The notes under the pieces are model-generated. The model was not told where the DNA came from and did not search any database. It saw only the letters and a list, made by a program, of their open reading frames with translations. From Hysterangium stoloniferum (Eukaryota > Basidiomycota > Agaricomycetes > Hysterangiales > Hysterangiaceae), in the NCBI GenBank assembly GCA_015178975.1, contig WHVD01000269.1, positions 1 through 64,000 on the forward strand: 64,000 bases of DNA, written 5' to 3'. Each line of letters begins with the position of its first letter. Position 1 is the first letter of the stretch. Positions 34,954 to 47,864 of the stretch are shown piece after piece. The translations under genes and the position numbers were made by a program.

Positions 34954-36660
34954 TTTCTAAAGCTTTATTATATACAAGACTTGATTGCATCCTTCATCAG
35001 CCGCCCCAAAAGACATTTTCTAAAGGATGAGCCTTACGATCTACAAGACTTAATTGCATCCTTCATTAGTCGCCCCAAAGACCTTTTGTCTCTTGCGTTA
35101 ACCTGTCGAACCCTTTATACTTTGATTGTCCCAGATCACTTAGAGTTTCGCTATGTCCATTGCCACCTTCACAATCTCCATGTCTGGGAAGCACTGATAT
35201 CTCGACCATGGCTTGCAACACGAATACACAGCCTTATCATGTTACAATTTAGCTGTGGTCCACATCCAAACGAAGTCATCCCTTGGACAATGGTTGGATT
35301 CCAGGGCCATCCTCCGGGTGGTAGGAGACATCGTGAAGCATGTTTAGCGGCTTTAACAAAACTTCTACATAGAACACCCGTGCTACGTCAATTCGTTTGT
35401 ATTGATTTTGAATTCATGGAAGAGACGACTCTCTCCGAGGATTTCTTCATTGCAATACGTGACCATTGTCTCTTCCTTCAGGAGCTGCAAATGAAATCCA
35501 TACAGTTATATTCAGTAATTGCATGGATATCTGTGAGCACCAGTCCTGTTCGTCCTCCAGTCCACTGTTCGTTTCATTGGGTGTTTGACTGATTGCATTG
35601 TAAGACGCATATCTTCTCGAATCTCACACAGTTCTCGATATCTTTTAAGCCGTTTTGTCGGAAGGTCTTCACAGAGACTGCCACATATTCTTGTCCATTC
35701 ATAGATATTCTCGTCGATGGGATGCCTGCGTTACGAGATTTATGCATTCATGGATGGTGGGGTCTGCGATTACTCGCGCTTTTGGAGCGGGCCCATTGGG
35801 CGTCTCTAGAACGATTTACTATGAGATTCGGCTTTGCCGCGGATCCTGCCTTCCCATCTGCATCTGAGAGGATGGCCGCTGTCGTAGCAGGCTTTTTGGA
35901 AAAACATCCGAAAATAAAGTGTTTTCGTTCAGACGACTACCTTTTCCCTGGGAGTATTCCCGTGACCGCAGTGTTTCGGTCATTAGCATTCGTGCACATG
36001 AGGAACTTATTCACCAAGGATATAGTTCCTCTTAAGGTCCTTCAACACATTCACTCCTTTGATCTTCCTGAAGGTCTGGACTCGACGTTTATTACTATGC
36101 TCAGCCATATGCCATACCTCCGGTATCTCTCACGGGTTAAACAGTGGCATTTGTCCCAAGTTGTCCGAGTAGCATCAAACTTAGAAAGACTTGAAGTTGT
36201 GTGGTCGCAGGATGAACAATATCGTTCGGACCAGGTGAGTATTGTTGTTTGCTCAATTCTCCGGCAGTATAAGCCTCAATTCCGATTATCTCTTCAGGCC
36301 AAGAAGTCATCCATTGACGACCTTCTTAGTCTCAGACATCTAACTCATCTTAGTGCGAGTTCAGGCTGCGGTGATAACGCAGTCTCCACACCAGACGCAG
36401 TGGCAAATTTGGCATCGATTCAATCACTTCAGTACATTTCACTGACACGTAAAGGATGGCACTCGATTGAACGTGACAAGAATGGAAAATATGTCAGATG
36501 TCGTCAATTGAAGCAGTTTGATGCTGGGAAGGATCAATGGGGAGGTTATTATTTTGGTGTTTTGAAGGATGAATTTTCACTTGGTGATCACGTCTCACTT
36601 GGTGATCATGTCTACCAGCATGACGTACCCCTTACCGGCCATTCCAGGGTCATCAGGTGA
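34942..36660 (+). CDS. F-box protein with long leucine-rich-type C-terminal part
   Basis: Exons 34942-35532 and 35605-36660 join in phase 0 to 548 residues. The 72-nt intron starts GTGAGC and ends TGTAAG, an unusual AAG acceptor. The F-box-like motif DLQDLIASFISRPKDLLSLA with CRTLYTLIVPDH lies at about residues 34-65, as in many agaric F-box proteins, which recruit substrates to SCF ubiquitin ligases. The rest has leucine-rich helical repeats typical of these orphan F-box proteins. The first 45 residues hold an in-frame duplication of about 65 bp, so DLIASFISRPK occurs twice, and ATG 34942 may not be the ancestral start. Near the C-terminus LGDHVSLGDHV is a further short duplication. No other break is seen. 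Confidence 0.75.
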
Positions 36661-37412
36661 CCAATAAAACAGCTCTGGTCTCGACCTTATCCGAACGCCA
36701 CTCCCGTTCTCCGTGGTTGTTCGTTAATTAGTAATCATTTCTTCACAACTAATTGAAGCGCCGAATTGAAATACAGGTTACCAACCCACAACTTGAATCT
36801 GCATCAACAACTCTAAATATTTATGAGGCTTATTGTTAGAGGAAATAAATTATAAATTTAGACTACTTTAGAACTTAAACTGTGTTACACTGGAGGCACC
36901 CCAAGGTTTTTGGAGTTGGAAAACCTTCAGAAAGTCTTGCTATTTGGCCAAATTTTCTGAGCATTTTTTTGAACACAAAAATTGTTTAAAAATTTTGAGT
37001 ATTAGCAGGTTTTTCTGAGGCCAAAAATTGTATCTGAAAATCCTAAGAATTTGCATCAGGAAATTGTGAGGAAACATTGTTAGAAATAGTCTATTTTTTA
37101 TGGATTTTATGAATAAGAAAACTCTTAAAAAAACCCTGTAATTTGTTAGGGTTTTTCCACCAACATAATCCTATGAAAACTGTAATAATGTGCCTAGTGA
37201 AATTAAATAAAAACTACATATTTCTACTCAATTTTTGTTAGAGTATGATATTACAGCTCTCACATAGTCTATGATGTTCCCTATATTTTTCTGATATTTG
37301 TAGTATTTTTCCCAGTACTGTAGGTGCAGTATTGAGCAAGTTACCTAGTAAGGTAACTGATGTGTAGGTGCTTAGGTAAGCACCCTGTAGCATACTCTGG
37401 TGTGGGTGTGGG
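36661..37412. other. AT-rich intergenic region
   Basis: No gene seen; long A/T runs and no supported repeat boundary. Confidence 0.6.
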
Positions 37413-38463
37413 TGTTAAATTTCCAAACAAAGCTCCATGGATAGTCCCACGGAGGTTTCTCCAGTAACTATATTCCGAACACACACTCTCCAGGTAATAG
37501 TCCCACAGACTCCCCGGGTAATAGGTCTGGGGAGAGTTCCGGGGATATTAGTAGTACAAGACAGGTGTGTCAGAATAGTTACCAGAGAACAGGTACGACT
37601 GAGATGGACTTGGCTTCAGCTTATAGGCTGTGCCCTTGTACACTCATTTGGGTGTCCATATTTTGAACTGACAGAATGCATGCAAGGAGATATAGATTCC
37701 GGAGTTCCCGTGGGAGTTCTGGGAATCAAGTGTGCAGACAGACAAGAGGACTAGAGACTGGGATCAAGGGATGACTTGTTCAAGGGTCAAACCTGTTCAG
37801 GGGAAGACTAGTTTGAGGGACAAACTTGTTCGGGGGAAAACTAGTTCGAGATTGAAACTGGATTCTAAGTACATGAATATGGCAGACTTATATAGACTGT
37901 GAAATGTAATAATACCAAATCCAGTATTAATGAGAGGCAGAACTATTAAACATAAAATGAAACAAGTAAATATTAAACTGGGAATTAGGGATGGAACGGA
38001 ACGGGAGTGGAGAACGAATCATGACAGGTCATTTAACCATAACTGGAGTGGGGCTCAGTTAGAGGGGTTCTGGAAGTCCGGTTGGAGTCCAGTGACTTGG
38101 TGCACAAGATAGTGTTGGGTATAGACAGGCTTGATGTGCAGGAGGTCCGGCAGAGTCCAGTGGGTTTTCCAATGACTGGTGTGTGAGACACAGAGACAGA
38201 TCATAAAAGGAGCGGGGTTCTATGCTCTGTTAGAGGGTTTCCAGGAGTCCAGTCGGAGTCCGGTGACTGGTACATAAGACACAGAGTGTCGGGTGTATGT
38301 AGGGTGGAGTTCGGAGTCCGGTGGAGTAGAGAGTCAGGCATAAACAAGTTGATGTGCGGGCTCTGGTGGGAACTCTGGTTGTAACTATACAATATAGAGG
38401 GTCAGGAGCATGTAGGACGGGGTCCGGGGGCCTGGAGGCCAGCAGGTTTTCCAGTTCCTGACA
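37413..38463 (-). mobile_element. Solo LTR, family c
   Basis: 1051 bp, TGTTAAATTTCC...TTCCTGACA, with perfect GTGGG duplications at 37408-37412 and 38464-38468. Close to the copy at 20634. Confidence 0.92.
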
Positions 38464-38659
38464 GTGGGAAAGTCTCCTTAGTGTTTACTTTCCTCACACT
38501 CACAGGGTGTTTGTCAAGAGTTATTCAACTGTTTCAACAATTTTGCCCCTCAGAGAATTGATAAAACTGTTATTTCCTGCCTGAAAAAATCTTGTGAGGA
38601 GGCAAAGTGTTCTTAAAGTTTGTCAAGAAAAAAAAAACCATAATCAAATTTAAAATTTA

Positions 38660-38860
38660 ATGATGCGAGTCTTTGTGACACTGCGACTTTTTGTGACTTT
38701 GCAACTTTTTGTGACACTTTGCAACTTGTTGTGACACTTTGCAACTTGTTGTGACACTTTGCAACTTTTTACAATACTTTGCAACTTTGTGTCACTTTGC
38801 GACTTTTTGTGGCACTCTGCAACTTTGTACTTTTTGCAAAAAGTCACAAAGTGTCACACA
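38660..38860. repeat. Minisatellite of about 22 bp (TTTGTGACACTTTGCAAC)
   Basis: Seven to eight imperfect copies of a unit with TTGTGACAC and TTGCAAC. It resembles the array at 7695-7815 on the other strand. Confidence 0.7.
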
Positions 38861-38939
38861 AAATAAGCCCAGAGCTTAACAGTGACTAATATTGACTCAA
38901 TATCAGTTAATTGTTGCAACCACAGAGGCTGAGCACATG

Positions 38940-39600
38940 ACACTTACTGGGATAATAAACCAGGTGTTATGGATGTATTTGGTGATGGATGAAGTAGAGT
39001 ACCTACAGACATGACTGTGAAGAACTGAAAACTGACTAATGTCGGTAGGCCAATGGGGCCTGATCGGAAGGACTTGGCTTCAGCTTATATGCTGCACCCT
39101 TGCAAATAACTGTCAGGTGTCCTTAAATTTTGGATGGGAAAACACTAGTCCTAATGAGGACCTCTTGATGAGTTACTGATTGGGACCAAAGGATAAGTTG
39201 AGTGTCGGGCCAAGGGGTCAGGGACCAAGAGTGGGTGAGTGCATGTAAAGGTGGAGAGTGGGATACTTAAAGTAAGACTTCTGGAGATATATGTGGGTGT
39301 TCTGAGTTGATATTCTGATTGCCTAGTAACTACAAATACAGTGATTCATATACAAGTATTCAGCATCTAGAAAATACTAACTAAGGGAAGAGCAGAACAT
39401 TATTTGACAAATAAACTTGACTAGGAACGGGAAGGTTACAATAAGTTTGGAGGCTGTGATTAACCGAGAGCGGAATTATGAGAAAAGGAAATAGTCTGAG
39501 GGTTACAAGTATATATATAGGCATATGTGAAACATAGAGTAGAATGGATCATCATAATAAAAAGGGACATATCAGAGTATAACCAGATAGTACGAGTATA
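38940..39600 (-). mobile_element. LTR-like relic adjoining element D
   Basis: Contains the shared LTR core (TTGGCTTCAGCTTATATGC) at about 39066 and a possible TGTTATGG start at 38965. It lies directly beyond the chromodomain end of element D, so it is probably that element's 3' LTR. Boundaries uncertain. Confidence 0.5.
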
Positions 39601-39903
39601 TTTTGATGGGGGTGTAAATGGGGTTTGATTGCCATGAAAGCATATGTCAGCATCGGGAGACCGACAGTTTCCGATGTGATGACTTGATCAATAACTTGAA
39701 ACATCACAAGGCAGAGATCCTTTGGGGTGCCAAGGGATGTTGGTTATGGAAGTTATCTACTAATTTTTTAGAACCTTTGAGATTACCAGCAGGTTCCCAT
39801 GTACTTTCTTCTTGAGGGTATCCCTTCCATTTTACCAAATAATGTAAATTTCCCCTTACCAATCTACTGTCCTTGATATATTCAACCTCCCATTCAGGGT
39901 TTT

Positions 39904-40336
39904 TGTCAGGGGCTCATACATTTTATTTTATTTTATTTTATTTTTGTTTTGTTTATTTGTCATGTGTCACATGTCACAAAGTGTGCACGTGATGTGTCAC
40001 AGTGTGTGCATGTCACAAGGCATAGTGTGCACACATGATGTCATGTGAATGTGAAATGGCTTGAAACATTGTTTCATGGCTACACAATGTCAATCATGTG
40101 ACAAACATGTGTCAAATGTAAACTTTATTTTAATTTCCTTCAAGGTTTGAACCTTCAAAAAGAACTTTATTTAGTTTTCCCTTGTTAGACCCCAGTTTCA
40201 ATCTCTTAGGATTTCCACTAAATACAAGTGTGATATTCTCAAGTCATTAGAACTTCCATTCTCCTACTCCTTATCTTGCCCTCTCTCTCTTGTTTCTTTT
40301 TGTGTTTTTGGTAGCCTTGTTAGTGTTGCCATAACA
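39904..40336 (-). mobile_element. LTR, family g, inside element D
   Basis: 433 bp, TGTCAGGGGC...CATAACA. It is the reverse complement of the copy at 43677-44104. It lies between the integrase core and chromodomain of D. No clear target duplication; contains TGTCACA repeats. Confidence 0.75.
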
Positions 40337-41823
40337 CAACCACTCTGCCCAATTATCCTGCCTATGGTTGAGAAAGAGGCTGAGATATTGTTCTACCTCT
40401 TGATTTACCCTTTCAGTCTGACCATCTGTTTGAGGGTGGTAGACTGTGGAGACTGCCACTTTGATCCCTAAGATTGAGTTCAGCTCTTGTGTGAATTTTG
40501 AGACAAACTGGGGCCCTCTATCACTAATGATCTGTAAGGGGAGACCATGGAGCTTCCATACATTATCTCTATAAAGCCTGGCCATGCCTTCTGAAGTGAT
40601 TTGGTCTGTAGTGGGTAGCACATGAATCATTTTGCTAAGTTTTGGAATATCATTGTTAAATGTACCTCCTCTTGGATAGATCCTCCATGATTCAGTGTTC
40701 CATTAACATTGTAGACTGGAACAGCTCTAGGGAGCTTGACAGTGTTAAGGTTATGATACTCCACAAATTTCCTATCCAGAAAAAGACCTGTGGATCCAGA
40801 ATCAAGGAGGGCTGTAACAGATATTCTGGCCCCTGTATCTAGTGTTTTGAGAACAACTGGAAGGTGTATAGGAGTTGTGGGATGGGTGCTTCTAATGAAA
40901 CTTTTTGTGGGAGAATTTCTGAGTAAGATGTTGCTGATAAGAGTTTGGCTTCAGTGTTTAGAGAGTCTGATTGAGATGGAGTAGTATCTGGCAGACTCTC
41001 TAGCACACTAAATTTGTTGCTCCATTGGGACATGTCTTTCACCAATGGTGCTTTCAAAAATCCTGCTTTTCCTCCTTCACCTATGCCTTGAGGGTATCAT
41101 AATCCATACTATTAATGTCCATATTGGACTTGCACTGATTGGCCTTGTGCCCTGGTTTCCTACATTTGAAAAAAATAATGGGTTTAACAGACTTCCAACC
41201 TGAATCAACCTCCATGGGTACAACCTCAGATTGTTTGACATTCTGAGCTGCTTGACTGAAGGGGTTAGGAAGGTTGTTCTGATGAGGTGGGACTGGCCTT
41301 TGGGGCTTGGAGAGCAGGCCAGAATTTTTCTTGCTAGCTTCTCTTTGCCTCCATTGCCTATCCAACTTTGTAGCCCAGTCAAACCACCCTTTCAAGGTAG
41401 TAGGCACTTCTGGGAGAGCATATATGTATCCTGTCTACCAAGGCAGAATTGAGGCTCTGCTCAAACTTTTCAATGAGAGCAGCATCATTGAACAGAGTAT
41501 CCTCCTTTAATTGCCTAAACTTGGAAATATAGTCCGCAGCTGTTAGGGAGTGTGTACTCAGACTACAGTATATGCCATGTACCCAAGTCAAGTACAAAGT
41601 TAAGGACCTACTGTCCTTAACTCCCTAGATTATATACATCCTTGTGCATCTAGCTAAAACCCTAAAGCAATACTAGGTGTCATGCACAGATTTCGTAATC
41701 TAATATCTACGCACTACTAAAGGTATTTTTCGATAGCACTATAACCCAAACCTTGGGAAGTCAGATAGGATGACAAATATAGATTTATCTGTCTAGGGTT
41801 GGCATTAAGACATGCCCTGACAT

Positions 41824-42689
41824 TGTTAAGATCAGAAAACCCACCAGACTCTGGGCACGCACTAACTTATATGCACCCACACCCTACATGCACCAGTTAT
41901 CAGTTTACCAGAATACCCACTGGACTCTGGACATCAGACCTGTCCATGCTCAACCTTCATTACTTCATGTATCAGCCACCAGAATACCCACCTGGACCCA
42001 CACCTGTCTATCTCCAACCCCTTCCCATGCACCAGTCCCTGGACTCCTCTTGGAAAACCTGACAGCTCTCTAACTGAGCCCCATTCCCATTATGGTCAAA
42101 TGACCTGTCATGTTTCAGAATCCACTCCCACCCCATTCCCATTATGGTCTAACGACCTGTCATGTTTCAGACTCCGCTCCACTCCATTCTGATCCTAACA
42201 CCAAATCTGGTGTTTACTTATCTCGTTTCATGATTACTAGTTTGGATTTCATTGTTACTGGATTTGGTATGTTATACATTCCACAGTCTATAGTCTGGCA
42301 GATGTTGTATATACAATCCAATAAGAAAATCAGCTTAGATTCTCCCCAGTAATCTCAGTACATTTTCTGCTCTAATCTCCTCTTTGAAACACACCACTAT
42401 TTACCTTGTTGGGGGCCCACGCGCTCCAACCTATGTATCTAATACTCGACCTCTGACTGATCTCCACCTGACCCCTCGACTTCTGTCGGATTCCTGCAGT
42501 CGACCCTCTGACCTCACAACCCACCAACTACTCCTAGACTCCCTGGGATTCCTGTCTGCCCATCTGAAATTGGATGACATGATTTCGCAAGGGCACAGCC
42601 TATAAGCTGAAGCCAAGTCCAAGTCCTACCAGCTTTCCTACAGGTTTCTCTGGAAACCCTCTGATAAGCTCCATGTATGCCCCTTAACA
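41824..42689 (+). mobile_element. Solo LTR, family b
   Basis: 866 bp, TGTTAAGATC...CCCTTAACA, with perfect GACAT duplications. Inserted in the gag region of element D, hence younger than D. Core near 42600. Confidence 0.92.
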
Positions 42690-43618
42690 GACATTAGCAC
42701 TCTGAACCTTGTTTGATTTGGTTTATCTTGTGTCTGGCTGTGTTGGCAGGATTAGTATTTCCAAATGTCTGTTTTAACTCTTTTAGGAAATCTTCCCAAG
42801 TGGAGTCCCTCTGGTGGAATACCCCTTTACTTTGAGGCTGGCCCAAGGTTCAGTAATCCCTCCTTTCATGTAAGATAGTGTAAAGATTATCCTATCAGAG
42901 CTATCCTGCATTATCTTCCCATGAAAGTAAAGGGAGAGTTGTGTGACAAAGGTGTCTGTTTTCTGTTGTGAGCCATCAAAATTATCTGGAGTGGCTAGCT
43001 TGAAAGTTTTGGCTGGTGGGGTAGGTGATAATGATGACGAGAGACTGTCTAGAAGCTGCTGCATCTGAGTAATCTTCTACTATAGAAGGGGTAGGGTTAT
43101 CTATGGCATCTGGAAAAAAAAGAGAGGTAGCATCTAATAGGATAGGATGTGTACTGGTCTGCTCTCAGGAGTGTGTGTGGAGAAGAAAACTAGCCACAAA
43201 AGTGTTCTATGTCTGACTGTTGGAGTCTGCGAGCCATAGAAGCTGCGAGACTCTGGTATTGTCTCAGATGTTTCATTCTGAGATTGAATTAGGTATTTAG
43301 GTATATAAACATCATGTAGTGAGCGTTATACAATAATGTGCTTTTCCTAATACTGACTACTGTAACTATTGTAAACTAAAAAGACTAGCTAACTACTGAC
43401 ACCCAGTTGTTAGCACTCTGGTTTGTTCCCAGAATCACAAGGATGACTACCTAGATATTTTCTGGAGAACTAAAGCCTGCGTTGTACAAGGATCAGCCCC
43501 AACAGTTGGTGTTCCTATCTACTAGAGTCATGCACACTATAAGGGAGATTTGTTGACAGTACACAGAGCCTGAGAGGTTGATAGGATGGAGGAAAGGGAA
43601 TTGGATGTGAGGAGTTGT

Positions 43619-43641
43619 TGAGAGAGAGAGAGAGAGAGAGA
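43619..43641. repeat. (GA)n microsatellite
   Basis: About eleven AG repeats next to the family-g LTR. Confidence 0.9.
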
Positions 43642-43676
43642 TAAATAGTAGAGTTGTTAAGAGAGTTTCAATCTTC

Positions 43677-44104
43677 TGTTAGGGTGACACTAACAAGGCT
43701 ACCAAAAAACAAAAAGAAACAAGAGAGAGGGAAAGATAAGGAGTGGGAGAATGAAAGCTCTAATGACTTGAGAATATCACACTTGTATTTAGTAGAAATC
43801 CTAAAAGATTGAAACTGGGATCTAACTATATACACCTTGGGATATTTATGCTAAAGGGAGAACTAAATAAAGTTCTTATTGAAGGTTCAAACCTTAGAAG
43901 AAAAGTAAAATAAAGTTAAGTTTTACATTTGATATGTGTAGGTCACATAATTGACATGTGATTGACATTGTGTCACTGCAAACAATCTTTCAAACCATTT
44001 TGCATTCACATCACATGCACACACTGTGACTTATACATACTGCTACATGTGACATGTGACAAATAAACAAAACAAAAATAAAATAAAATATACAAGTCCT
44101 GACA
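43677..44104 (+). mobile_element. LTR, family g
   Basis: 428 bp, TGTTAGGGTGAC...TCCTGACA, opposite in orientation to 39904-40336. The following GGTATCATACC might be a primer-binding-site remnant. Confidence 0.75.
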
Positions 44105-45800
44105 GGTATCATACCTAGAGGGTTGATATTCTTTCTATATTGAGTGGTTAGAATTTCTATGACTCTTCACAGGTGCTTTGGAAGAATTGAGCTTTCACAC
44201 AAGTGTGGTCTCCAATCTTGAAGTTAGGAGGTGTGATTCCATGTTTATCTGCAGAACATTGATAGAGTTCATGAGTGGAAGAAATGGATTTCTGAAGTTC
44301 CTGATGTATGTACATAACTCATCAAGATCCATAATGAATTCCTGACCATGAGCAGATACCAGGTCTCATTCAGAGTAAATAGTGTTATGACTGGAAAACC
44401 CACCAGACCCTGTGCACTACCCTATATACACCCGCACCCTTCATGCACCAGCTATCATTTTACTGGAATACCCACCAGACCCTGGATGTCAGACCTATCC
44501 ATGTCCAACCTTCATTATCTCATGTACCAGTCACTGGAATACCCACCTAAACCCCTGCACACATCTTCCCTGTCTATCCCCGACCCTGTCCCATGCATCA
44601 GTCACTGGACTCCACTCAGAAAACCCATCAGCCCTCTAACTGAGCCCCATTCCCATTATGGTCAAATGACCTGTCACATTTTGGACTCTGCTCCCACCCT
44701 ATTCCCATTATGGTCTAACAACCTGTCACATTTTGGACTCCGCTCCACTCCATTCCATTCCTAACACCAAATTTGGTGTTTACTTATCTCATTTCATGAT
44801 TACTAGTTTGGATTTCATTATTACTGGATTTGGTATGACATACATTCCACAGTTTATATAGTTTGGCAGATGTTGTACATACAATCCAGTCAGAAAATCA
44901 GCTTAGATTCCCCCCAGTAATCTCAGTACATTTTCCACTACTCTGCTCTTTGAAAAACACTGCTATCTACCTCATCAGGGCTCTATTACTTGATCTCCAA
45001 CTCATCACTGCCCAACCCCTCGACCTCCACAGGATTCCTACAGTTGACCCTCTGACCCCTCAACCCACCAACTACTCCCAGACTCCCCAGGATTCCCATC
45101 CACCCGTCTGGCATTGGACGACACAATCTCGCGAGGGTGCAGCCTATAAGCTGAAACCAAGTCCTACTGGCCTTCCCACAGGTTTCTCTGGAAACCCTCC
45201 AATAAGCTCTGCATGCACTTCTTAACAATAGCAAGATTAGGATTATAGCCTTTGTTGGCAAAGAATGGTGATGTGCCAGTGGTGGCATTCAGGGAGTTGT
45301 TGTATGCAATTTCCATGAGTGGAAGAAGAGATTTCCAGTTGTCCTGTTGATAATTGCAATAGAAGCAGAGATATTATTCTAGTGTTTAGTTGACATGTTC
45401 CATTTGTCCATCAACTACAGGTGATATCCAGAGGTGAAGTGTAACTTCATATTAAGAGCTTTTCCAAATAACTTGAAGAAGTGGGAAAGAAACTTGGAAC
45501 CTCAGTTGGAAGTGATGTGTGATAGAATACCATGTTTGGAAAATACATGAATAACAAATAGTTCCACTAATTGCAAAGACATGATAGTATCATGAGTGGG
45601 TATGAAAATTCCTTGTTTCAAAAATCAGTCCACAACAATGAGGATGGAAGGAATTTCAATGAAATCCATGGAAATTAAATTCCAGGGTTTTTCCAGAATC
45701 AATACAGCTTATATTTCTGTGCTTTAGAGTATAAGCAAGTGGTACAATATTTACAGTACTGAGTGATTAAATCTCGGAGATTGGGCCAAGTGTATTCCTA
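44105..45800 (-). mobile_element. Chromovirus E fragment (integrase region), broken
   Basis: Minus-strand integrase sequence of the same family as elements B and C lies on both sides (44105-44382 and 45228-45800) of an inserted family-b LTR. CpG-poor and old; no LTRs of its own are visible. Confidence 0.7.
44383..45227 (+). mobile_element. Solo LTR, family b, in element E
   Basis: 845 bp, TGTTATGACTGG...TTCTTAACA, flanked by ATAG (AATAG on the left). Related to 41824-42689. Confidence 0.88.
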
Positions 45801-46545
45801 TTAAAGGCCAGAATGTCTAAAGATAGGATGATCATGCTGCTACTGAAGTATGTGGAGTCGGAGAGTGTTGGAATCTGGAATGCTGATATATCCATTGAGT
45901 CAGAGAAAACCTTGAGAGTCTTGAGACCAATGTGGTTGATCAGGATCTTCAGGAACATGTCTGTGATTGGATTAACATCCACATATTATATTATCGTGTT
46001 GCTGGTACAGGCCACATTAAGTGTAATGATGTGAGCACGGGGGAAGATGGAGATCATTATGAATAGTTGAAAAAGGCCCTTGAAGAGCATTGGTTTGAGC
46101 AAACGACACATCGCTCAGACGTTCCAACCTCTTGCGGTTATCATACATCTTGGAACAATTGGATTTCACTATCCATCGACACCGAAAGAAAGACGTGCAG
46201 TGGTTCGTAACTCGGATGCTCTTGAAACTGTCGCAATGTACACCATGTCGCACTTGAATCAGTCTTGAGTTACAAGACCAAAATCATGAAGAAGGAACTT
46301 TGCACATGTGAATGAACCGTTCCTATTTGGTGGGCAGGACTAGTGTACTATTTAACTGATAATTTTAGATTAAAGTAAGACGAAGAGAGGGAACTAATAT
46401 TTGAAATATTGCATATAATGACACAAACAAAAAAATAAAACTATGTACCCAACTATACAACCTACAAATCCTCATTTAAAATGGTTAAATCTAGATGGAC
46501 CAGCCTGCTTACAATCACAAACTTGAATATTGTCAATATTGTACC
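45801..46545. other. Unassigned region, possible coding relic
   Basis: Plus-strand fragments at 46030-46300 have codon-like composition, but no family could be named and no frame stays open. The rest is AT-rich. Confidence 0.3.
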
Positions 46546-46547
46546 AG

Positions 46548-46967
46548 GACTCACCTGCATCTCCGGGCATTGATAGATGTTCCTCCTACCCCGCAGTATT
46601 TATTGTCACAGTTCAGATAATTGTTGTCGGTCGTTTCCTTAACCTTTTGCCCACTTTCAGTTCCTACTCCAGATATTGATCTCTCCTCTACGATCGCAGG
46701 TGGACCATCGCTTCCTAAACTGCCGCCTCAGATTCATCTAATTGAATGAGGGTTAAGGGCTGACCTGCATCTCCCGTCATTGATATATGTCCCACCTAAC
46801 CTCGGAATTCTTATTGCGAACACTTCAGGTAATTGTTGTCGGTCGTTTCCTTCCCCTTTTGACCACTTTCAGTGTCTACTCCAGACGTTGGCCTCTCCCC
46901 TACGATTACAGGTGGACCATCGCTTCCTGCACTGCCTGGGGTTCATCTACTTGAATGCGAGTTAAAG
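46548..46967. repeat. Tandem duplication of about 210 bp
   Basis: Two diverged copies (about 46548-46757 and 46758-46967) share CTGCATCTCC, ATTGTTGTCGGTCGTTTCCTT and AGGTGGACCATCGCTTCCT. On the minus strand a GTGAG donor-like site bounds the copy at 46548. This could be a duplicated exon plus intron of the adaptor-like gene to the right. Confidence 0.65.
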
Positions 46968-47320
46968 AGGAAGAAAGATCGGATTGCAACGATAAGGACG
47001 TTATATCCCAAGTAGAGCCTGGAGCGTTGTAGCGGTTTCACGAACAGTTTGGTTATTATTTTCCAGTCAAGTTACCAGCTTGTCACCAATATGGTTAGTC
47101 TCCTTGCGCAAACACCTCTGTAGGAACATTGAGTGTGATAATATCCGGCCAGCAGGAATACGCTTACCGCGTTCTATGTTACAATGTGACGTACTTAGAC
47201 ACCTTCGATCTCGCAAATGCTGATGTGAAACAAGTGTTGCTGCACTCTTTATACCAGGTACTGGGACGGCATCGCCAGCAACTTTGACAACAATGGCTGC
47301 AATGTCCATGACCTATAATA
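46930..47320 (-). pseudogene. MLKL-N-terminal-like adaptor relic
   Basis: The minus strand reads MDIAAIVVKVAGDAVPVPGI near 47309-47250 and ENNNQTVRETATTLQALLGI near 47070-47000. Both resemble the helical-bundle adaptor domain (MLKL-NTD-like) found at the N-terminus of many agaric NLR and kinase proteins. Introns or breaks separate the parts and the frame is not open throughout. It could be the start of a fungal NLR-type gene that has decayed. Confidence 0.4.
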
Positions 47321-47499
47321 GTGGTGGGGGAGAGTTGCTGTTTGGCACGTCGACGCTGTATTTGGTATTGGCTGTGCCCGTGGGATGGAGCACCGGATTG
47401 GTAGGGGAAACGCAGTCTTCATGGTAATAAGCGACACCCTCATATTCGAACGCCGCGGTCGCGATGTAATAAAAACTAAAAAAGACGAACACGCCTATC

Positions 47500-47810
47500 A
47501 TTAGTTTATTGACTCAAATGAAAGGTTCCACGAAGTGCCAAATGACATACGTCCGTTGTGCCTTGGTTAACGATCAGGTTCGTTATATTATTCTTACACA
47601 TTTGTAACAATGCCCAAATTCGCCATGTAAATCTCCGGCTAATATGTAACTCCTTCACATATAAGGTAATAAAAATACCTCCAAGTGTAAAATTCAACAC
47701 AACAGTGATACTGTTGTAAACCGCGGGTGGAAAAGGCATAAATCTGAGGATAAGCCTATATTTACTTCGGTGCGCTACTACTCGAAGGAGCTGTCTTCCC
47801 ACCAATTAAT
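47500..47810 (-). other. Hypothetical membrane-like open frame
   Basis: 99 codons from ATG 47805, with a hydrophobic stretch (VYNSITVVLNFTLGGIFITL) that could span a membrane, then a basic segment. It may be an exon of a multi-pass agaric membrane protein; a neighbouring minus frame at 47501-47313 starts MIGVFVFFSFYYIATAAF. Not recognised. Confidence 0.3.
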
Positions 47811-47864
47811 CTGCATGTTTTATGACCATCCTTTGGAGCTTTGTTGTTTTATATACTAACTACT

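Larger units (their letters stand above)
39600..43235 (-). mobile_element. Chromovirus D (Ty3/gypsy), broken, with nested LTRs
   Basis: Minus strand: gag start about 43064, gag with a zinc knuckle (CRKPGHKANQC) at about 41180-41150, protease part about 40840-40640, integrase core 40630-40340 (SDRGPQFV, HPQTDGQTERVNQ), chromodomain about 39895-39680 (HYLVKWKGYPQEESTWEP). It is interrupted by LTRs at 39904-40336 and 41824-42689. Its sequence differs from elements A-C, so it is a second chromovirus lineage. Broken many times. Confidence 0.8.

Noticed and set aside
41799-42073. Plus-strand open frames
   Set aside because: They are LTR sequence (family b, 41824-42689).
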